A DNA stretch of 22,029 nucleotides from the IMG/VR virus record IMGVR_UViG_3300035681_000139, positions 1-22,029 of that record. The stretch is one strand, 5' to 3'. Both the position numbers and the translations under genes were made by a program. Origin of the DNA: a virus. Positions 11,939 to 19,800 of this stretch are shown here, piece by piece. The notes under the pieces are model-generated. The model was not told where the DNA came from and ran no database searches. It saw only the letters and a list, made by a program, of their open reading frames with translations. Within the stretch, counting starts at the first letter, position 1. Each line of letters starts with the position of its first letter.

Positions 11939-13822
11939 TTAAATGTCGCCGCCGAAGCAGGCGAGGTTGGCGGCAGCGGTCAGGTCTCTCGGTGTCGATG
12001 TCCCAAGCGTCACGACACGGACGATGAATCCGCTCGTGGTCTTGTCGGTCACATAGGCATAGTCATCCGGTGCGGCGCAGGTCACCATGACCGCATAGTC
12101 ATCTCTGGCGGCGGCATTCGTGAATGCGACTTCATAGACGCCGGTCGCAGACTTGGTGATGGTGTTCACGTTGAACCGCGAGGAGCTCCCGGTTCCGCCG
12201 ACATTGATCAGCGAGTGCGCGATACATGCACCGACGTTGGCGATGTTGTTCGTCGCGGTGACATCGCGCAGAACGACCCGCTTGTGGCCGTTTGCCGACT
12301 CCGACACCATGAAGCGGCCAAGCCTCGGGGTACCTTCATACGATGCGATGAAGCCATAGCCGGGTTCCGTGACGGTTTTCTCGACGTACTGCCCAGCGGA
12401 TCGGGTGTTCGTGGAAACGATACGGCCACCTACCGCGAACAGATCGCCTTCAGGAACCTGCGGCGGCAACCCGATGCTGAAGGAGCCATACCGGAAATCC
12501 TGCGCCAACCAAGGCATCGGCGTACTGGTCCACGAGGTACCGGACACGTTTGAGGTGCTGATGTTGACCGGCGACGTGCCGTATCTCAACGGGAGGCCAG
12601 CCGCGAATCGACCGGAATTCCACAGCACCGTGGTGCTGTTTGCGGTCTGCGACAGGATCATTCCGCGCGCGCCGTTGGACTGATAAACGACGTCATTGAC
12701 GGAAGGGGCGGATGACCAGTTTGAGGTCCCGACCCCGGAGATGACGATTACGGTCCTGTAGGTATTCGCAAGAACGCCGGAGAACTTTTCATCTCTCGGG
12801 TAACTGATATACAGGTTCGTCCAGCGCGGAGTCTGCTCGTCGAGGATGTTGTATGACGCCCTCGCCGGATCTGTCAGGTCTTGATTTGGCGCGAGCCATT
12901 GGTTCGCGCCGGTCACATCCTTGCGGACATCAACGACCACGCCGGGGTGGAACGGAGCCGTGAATCGCCACTCATTGACGATGCCTCCGGTCACTTCTGT
13001 CGGGTAACTGCTGTTGGAGGAGAACAGGACCAACTCGCCGGAGCCGAGATCGCTGACGGTTCCCGGCGTACTCATGTCGGAATCGACGTAATACTCGAGG
13101 TTGCAACGCTGCGGGAAGGTCAACTGCGTTAGGTTGAACTTGACGCCAGCCGGCACGAACACCGTGCCGCCGATTGACGGGAGCGAATTGAGCGCGAGCT
13201 GGATCTTTGCGGTTTCGTTGCTGCCATCACCGATGGCACCGAAGTCTGCCGCGCTGATCGTGTCTCGCAGCTTGCTGTTCACCGAGCGCGGCGTCGCACC
13301 AGTCCCGGCCTGCGTGAAGATGTCGAGCGTGGCATCGACCCCGACCGTCGCAGCCGGCAGACCGTTGGCATCGAAGGAGAGGAACTTGCTCGCCCGGGCG
13401 CTGGCTGCGGGTATCGTCGGCGAGGCGGCGGGGTCGGAGGCCGGGAACTGGAGCGCCCGATCGGCCACCTCATCGACCTGCTGCACCAGCATCGTGAGCT
13501 TGTCGAGCGCGTCCTCGAGCGACTCGGCGGGGAGCCGATCATTCGGGAGCAGGTCGGTCTCCTGCGTGGCCGGCGCGTTCCGCAGGATGGTGAGGGTGGT
13601 GCCGGCGGCAGGGGCGACCAGCATCGTGATGGACCCGCCGTTCTCGTTGCCGGCTCCGGTCACGGTGTAGTTGGTGGTCAGGGACTGGACCACCTCGGCC
13701 GTTCCGGTCCGCAGGATGACCCGCAGGTCCGCGGCTGCGAGGAAGTAGAACGGCACCGCGAAGACGGTGGTGGTTGCGTTGCCGGTGTAGCTGGCTCTGG
13801 CGGTGGTCGACGAGACGGTCAT
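11939..13822 (-). CDS. Tailspike: T7-type fibre N-terminus with pectate-lyase-like body
   Basis: Residues 1-130 match the T7 tail fibre N-terminal connector: MTVSSTTARASYTGNATTTV, then FAVPFYFLAAADLRVILR, ending in LPAESLEDALDKLTMLVQQV. This part attaches to the tail. Residues 190-227 start a right-handed beta-helix as in pectate-lyase-type spikes (SAADFGAIGDGSNETAKIQL then GGTVFVPAG). The rest, to 627, is strand-rich and unfamiliar, and the C-terminal 90 residues are probably a trimerisation or receptor domain. No catalytic residues of a named depolymerase can be identified. A GGGAG site lies inside the end of the giant gene. It is likely the host-recognition protein. Confidence 0.85.
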   Translation of the reverse strand: MTVSSTTARASYTGNATTTVFAVPFYFLAAADLRVILRTGTAEVVQSLTTNYTVTGAGNENGGSITMLVAPAAGTTLTILRNAPATQETDLLPNDRLPAESLEDALDKLTMLVQQVDEVADRALQFPASDPAASPTIPAASARASKFLSFDANGLPAATVGVDATLDIFTQAGTGATPRSVNSKLRDTISAADFGAIGDGSNETAKIQLALNSLPSIGGTVFVPAGVKFNLTQLTFPQRCNLEYYVDSDMSTPGTVSDLGSGELVLFSSNSSYPTEVTGGIVNEWRFTAPFHPGVVVDVRKDVTGANQWLAPNQDLTDPARASYNILDEQTPRWTNLYISYPRDEKFSGVLANTYRTVIVISGVGTSNWSSAPSVNDVVYQSNGARGMILSQTANSTTVLWNSGRFAAGLPLRYGTSPVNISTSNVSGTSWTSTPMPWLAQDFRYGSFSIGLPPQVPEGDLFAVGGRIVSTNTRSAGQYVEKTVTEPGYGFIASYEGTPRLGRFMVSESANGHKRVVLRDVTATNNIANVGACIAHSLINVGGTGSSSRFNVNTITKSATGVYEVAFTNAAARDDYAVMVTCAAPDDYAYVTDKTTSGFIVRVVTLGTSTPRDLTAAANLACFGGDI

Positions 13823-13825
13823 CGG

Positions 13826-16800
13826 TCATTGCTCCCTTGGCGGCCCGTACAGAACCTCGTACATGAACTGCTGCGGCGACTCCGGGTTCCGCTCGTCATT
13901 CAGGACATCGAGAGTGTATTCCCCGCTGATCCTGATTTGCCTCGTCGGCAACCCGAAGATGTATCCGCTGCTCTCAAACAGATCCCATGCGACGTCATTG
14001 AACTCCCGGTCCCCGGCTAGCACATCCGACGTCCGCATGAACGTGCGCCCAACCTTCTCGATCGACCCGGCGACCGGCGACAGTCGCCAACTCGGCTGAT
14101 ACGCCATCTCGCCCTCGCCGGTCAAGTTTATCATGGTGGCCTCGACCACCCCAGAACCTTCCTTGAGGATCGGCACCGAGGCCAACGGATAGAGCAGCAT
14201 CTTGCGGATCGCCCACCAGGTCTCGTCCTCGTCCTCGTCCGGGCCGCGCCCCGCCAGGATTTCGCCCAGCGCCGCCGGCAGGATGACTAGCGCCAGCATC
14301 CGGGCGACCGCCCGGGGCATGTCGCGCACCCGGCGGGTGGTCGCGCCGACGTCACGCATCCGGGCATACAGCACCGAGAATGGGGTGTAATACATGGTCA
14401 GCAGCTTCATCAGCTCGTTGTCGCGCTGCACCGCTGCAAGGTCTTTAGCGCCCGCTGCGCCCTGCGAGAGCCGGACCGACCTGTCCCCTGCCCGGATGGC
14501 GTCCTCCTCCCCTAGGCCCTCTGCGAGCGCCTGACGGTATGCCCCGATCCATGTCGGGATGGTGATCTGCCGGTCGGCCATCGCGGTCAGGTAGAACGCG
14601 GACCGGCGGATGGCCGCCAACGGTCCGACCTCGCCACGCAAGGTGCGGAGACTGTCGCGGACATCGCGGTCGATGTTGTCGGATCGGAACTTCATCTCGC
14701 CCGACCGATCGTAGACGAACTGCTCAAGGGTCTCGCGGTGGGTGGACCACGGCCCGAACCGGTTGTAGTCGATGAGCGCCTGCGTGAAGAAGCGCGGCTT
14801 GACGGTGTCGAGCGCGGGGCCGATGCCGGCGAACTGCGCCATCATGGTCGTGACCTTCCAGCCCATGGTGACGATAGCCATGTTGGTGCGGAACTGCATG
14901 ATCGCGCGCGAGAACACGTTCCCGGAGTGCAGGGTGTCGGCCCGGTCGGACACCAGCACCTGCATCCACTTGGTGAACTCCCGGTAGCGGGCCTCGCCTA
15001 GCCGGTCAATCATCACCTCCTTGATCTCCTCGTCCTTGAGGATCTTGTTGAGGCTGAAGATGGCCTCGCGGTGGGAGATGTCCTTGATGACCTTGGTCAG
15101 GTGACTGGTCAGCACCTGCTCGTAGTCGAGCCGCACCGCCGCCTTCAGGTTCTCGACGCGCTGCTTGGTGTAGCCGCGGTCGGTCCGCGCGCGACCGTAG
15201 GCGTTCGACATGAACTGCGAAACCGACTCGGTCGCCTCGGCCTGCTTGTCGCCGACCGCCGAGAGCTTCGGGTCATAGGCCAGCGGGAAGTACCCGCCGC
15301 GGTAGTCACCGAACCGGGTCTGCACCACACGCGGCTCAACCTTCGGCGGCGCCACCCCGGACGTGCGCTCCTCGAGCGCCTTGATCTCCGGCCACAGGGA
15401 ATTGACCGCATCCCAGATGCCTTGGATGTAGTCCCAGTCCTCCTTCGCCAACTTGCCGAGCGCGGCGTTGATGGAGGAATCGCTCCACCCGTACCCGTCC
15501 CGCAGCCGCTGGTAGTTGCTGTCATTGCCGACATTCATGGCGATGCTGATGAGGGTGTAGCGGGTGACCGGGGATTCGATCCCGGGCAGCAGCACATCGA
15601 CCTTGTCGGTCAGGGAATCGCCCCAGCCCTTCGGCATCGACTCGGTCAGCTCCTGGATCTTCTGGGTCACCATCGCGTGAAGCTCGTATTCCTTCACCTG
15701 CGCGTCATTCGCCAGGTCGAACACGAACCGCGCCCACGGCCCATTAATCTTGCCGCCGTCCAGCCACTCAACCATCTGCTCAACCTTGAGGATGGCGGCA
15801 TCGAACCGCCGCCACGCCTTGGCCCCGCGCGCGCGCAGCGGCTCGCCGACCGTGTTGGGGATGCGGAGCTCGCCGGTCGTGGCGAGGCGATCGGACTCGG
15901 TCGCCGACTTGATGAGCTCGTCCTTGGTCTCTTGGAACTCCACCGCCGCAGCCTTCCGCAGCAGCTTGTCCTTCAGCCGTGCGAGGTGTTCGATGTTCCG
16001 CACGGTGTCGTAGACCGCCCGCAGCTCATCGACCGATGCGTTCTTGTAGTTGACCAACCGCGCCTCGTCGAGCAGCTGGTCTGGGACATTGACGATGAGG
16101 CCGAGCGCGGCCTGCTGCTCGGCGAAATCGGCCAGCGATTGGCGGCGGGCAAGCACCCGCAGCGGCACACGCCGGAACTCGTACTTCTCGAGGATGGCGT
16201 CGATCTGGTCGAGGTAGCCGCCGCCGGCCTTCGCTAGCCGCTCGCGGGTCGCCTTCTTGTCGAACTTGTTGGCATAGTCGTAGATGCGGTCGAGCTGCTG
16301 CTGCGCCTTGCGGGCCTCGAGGTACATGTAGTGGTTCAGCAGCTCGCGCTGCTTCTCGGTCGCAGCCGCGTTGTAGTCCTTCCTGCGGATCGCATCGAAC
16401 GCCGCCTTCGATGCGCGGCGCTCGGCGAGCAGGTACTTTCCGGGCGAGATGTCCCGCGCCATCATCTGCCCGATGCGACCGGCCGCAGCCCGGGCGAACG
16501 CCTGCGGGTCGGCCATGGCGGCATCGACCATGTCCATGCCGGCGCGGCGCTGCTCGGCCTCCTCACGGCGCAGGGCAGCGACCACCGGGCGCACCTGCCG
16601 CTGGAGCCGGCGGATGGCGACGAGCTCCGCCTTCAGGACATTGGCCCGCTCGGAATTGTGGATGGCGGCCATGGCCTCGTCGGCGATCGTCCCGTCCAGC
16701 CGCATGTCGCCGAACTCCGCAGCCATGCGGTTCGCGGTCTCGGCCTCGATGAGCTCCTTGCGCGGGCGCAGGTTGATAAGCGCCGTCATCAGCGCCTCGC

Positions 16801-19800
16801 CGCTCTCGAACCCGAGCATCTCGGCTGCGGTGTCGATGTCGGTGCCGCCGTCCTTGGTGTAGACCTTCCGCAGGAACCGGGGCATCCGCTTCAGGTACTC
16901 GGAGCCGAACCGGTTCTCCAGCGCCTGGCGGGAGAGCTTGACGGGGACGCCGTCCGGCAGCTTGCCCTCGGTCAGGATCGCGGCTGCGCGGTAGGCCGGC
17001 GAGGAGTCCACCTCCTCGGTGACCTTCTCAAGCATCTTGGCGCGCTCGGCCTTCCACCACTTCTCGCGCTCGCGCTGGTACTCGCGGATGAGCCGCCCCT
17101 GCAACTTCTCCTTCGCCGCCTCGCCGGCAGCCTCTGCGGTCTTCTTGTAGGCCGCGAACTCGGCCTCCGTCATGCCGGCATCCTGCGCGCTGGCGAACAC
17201 CTCCCGCACGTCGAGCTCGGCATTGGCCGACTCGATTTCCTTGTCGGTCGCATAGATGCGGTCGAACACGCCACGGACATCGTCGTTCATCCGCACGTTG
17301 AGGTTGGTCAGCACCCGGTAGACCAGCGTCATCCACGCCCGCACCCGCTGGAAGATGGTCCGCAGCTCGGCGCTCGGGGCCTTGCCCTCCATCAGGTACG
17401 CCTCATTGGCGCGGGCGAACTCCTCATGCTGCTTGACGCCGATTTCGGCGCGGGACTTCACCCCGAACCACTTCATCAGCGTCTCGGCGTCGGCCTTGAT
17501 CTGCGGGCTGGCGTCCGGGCGCTCGGCGAGATCGAGCAGCACCTCGAGGTAGAAGTGGCCGGTCTCGTGGATGAAGGTCGAAAGGTCGGCCTTCTCGAGC
17601 AACCCGATGCGGACCCTGCGGTCGGCGCCGAACTGGATATAGCCGCGCTTGTCGGTCTCGCCTTGGAACAGCGGCATCCCGCCGACCACGGCCTCGCGCA
17701 TCTCCGGGGTGATGTCAAACCCGAACTGCGTCATCTTCTTCTGGCCGGCGGCGCGCGCGACCATCGTGTCGGCGAAGTTTCTTGCAACTTCACGCGCCAT
17801 CTCCGGCATGTTGACGGCGTCATAGTCCATCAACCAGTTGTCGATTTCGCCTTCGGTTACCAGATCCTCGAGGTCGGCATACACGATGACATCATTGGCA
17901 TCGAGCGTACCGCGCATGTATTTCATCGCCTGCTTGACGATTTCTGCGCGGTCGAGTTTGATGCCCTCGGTCTTCGGCAGCCGGACGGTGCTGAGAGTGC
18001 CGCCGAGTTTCGGCACCATCTTCTTGACCGCAGACGGCACGATGTCATCGTAGAACGCCCGCATTCCCTTGCCGCCGATCTTGATCTCAACGCCGGTCAG
18101 GACGCGGCGACCGGTCTCATCAGGCTCTGCCTCAAGCAGCTTGTCGGCCAACTCCTTGCCGATGATGCTCGGCAGGTTCTTCGCGTCGGTGAACTGATCG
18201 ACAATCGGGTTGCCCCTCATGTCGAGCGCGATGAAGTTTCTGTACTGCTCCTCCCACGAAATGGCGCTGACATCCTTGTCCAACTGATAGCGCGCGACGG
18301 ACTGGTCGCCGTTGATGAACGCGACACGGTCATAGCCTTCCGACGCAGCCATCGTGATGATGCGCTTGAGCGCGAGCGCAACCCATGCGTCGGTCTTTTG
18401 GACGAACGGCGCTGCATTGACGCTGCCAATCAGCGAATCGATGCGCGCCTGCAGGGATGCCAACTCAGCGGCTTCCTCTGCGGAGAGAGGGTTGCCATCG
18501 CTCTGCGAGCGCACATACAGGTTTGAGAGACGGGACTGCTCTGCGTTGTTCAGCGGCGTGGCGCCGCGACCTCTAAAGCCTTCCTCGCGTCCTTCCTGCG
18601 CCCAATCCGACTGAACCTCCTCAACAAACAGCACCTTCTTGCCGTCCGCATCGACGCGATCATTGACGCGAAAGTGCGCGAGGACATTGGAAAAATGTCC
18701 CCAATGCTCGCTCGTAAACGGGCGCTTGGCCTCCGGTTGGCGGCTGAACTCAATCGTCCCGCCGAACCGATCCTCCGCGATGGATTTGAACCGGCTGACA
18801 TCCTCGTCGGCAAGGTTGTCGAACTCCACATCGAACCGCCCGAATGACGGGTCGGAAGGTTCTGCGATGCGGACAGTCTCGGACCTGAATCCCGCCGCTA
18901 TAGCAACCGACACGAATCTGGCGGCGGCTTCTTCATTGGGGAAATTGATGGTGCCGAACCCGCCGGCAGGGGTCTCCATCGGCAGGCGCAGCAGCACCTC
19001 GCGGTAGTTGGTGCCGCCAGGAAGCACTAACCGCCCGCGGTTGAACCGAGCAAGGTTGGCAACCCGGCTGGTGTACGTGTTCACAATCTGCTGGACATTC
19101 TCCGGCAAATCCTCTGGAGAGACTGCATCGCCCTCCGGGTCGATATACACGATGTCGGGGTCATCATCGTCGGCCCGGTCGAGGTTGACCGAGTAGCCGG
19201 TGCCTTCCAGAGCCGCGTTGAAGTCGGCCTCAACGTAGTTGACCTGACCAAGCACGGTCTCCTCTACCCGCACACCGTTGGCGGCGAGGTAGTCGATGAC
19301 GGCTTGGCGGGTGACCTTGCCCTGCTGCAGGTCCAGCCATTCGCGGATGCCAGACCATTCGACCTCGTCGGCCTTGATGCGGCCCTTGTTGACGAGGGAA
19401 TTGAGCGCGCCCTGCCAGCCGGATGCCGGCAGCGGCTTGTCCTCGAGGGAGGCTACTCCGCGGGCGAGGGCGGAGTAGAAGCCGGGGCCTGCCGTGACGC
19501 TCTGGAAGAACCTTCGCGCCGCGCCTTCAGCACCGCCGCCAGTCTCCGATACGCCTCCGCTTCTTGCGAAGTCGCTTGCTCCGTCGCTGAATCCATAGCT
19601 CTTGGCTCCGGTGCCGAGGTGGTTGAATAGCTGCTGCTCGAAGAACCAGATGACGGACTGGACCTGGTAGGGCTTGATTCCGACTTCCTTCGCGGCTGCA
19701 TTGAAGATCTCCTTGGCGACCCGGCGCTCTGGCTCGGTCGGGGCGTCAACTATTGTACCATCCTCGCCGAGCATACGCCCGAAGTACCGGTTGAAGGTAC

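Noticed and set aside
11537-12553. + strand open frame of 338 codons across the spike/fibre junction
   Set aside because: Covers two recognisable - strand tail genes; low-complexity translation.
15071-16237. + strand open frame of 388 codons
   Set aside because: Antisense shadow of the helical region of the giant gene; no recognisable domain or ribosome binding site.
16331-18526. Long + strand open frame of 731 codons opposite the giant gene
   Set aside because: It is antisense to clearly conserved coding sequence, is rich in Arg/Leu/Gly/His without motifs, and follows from high GC in third codon positions.
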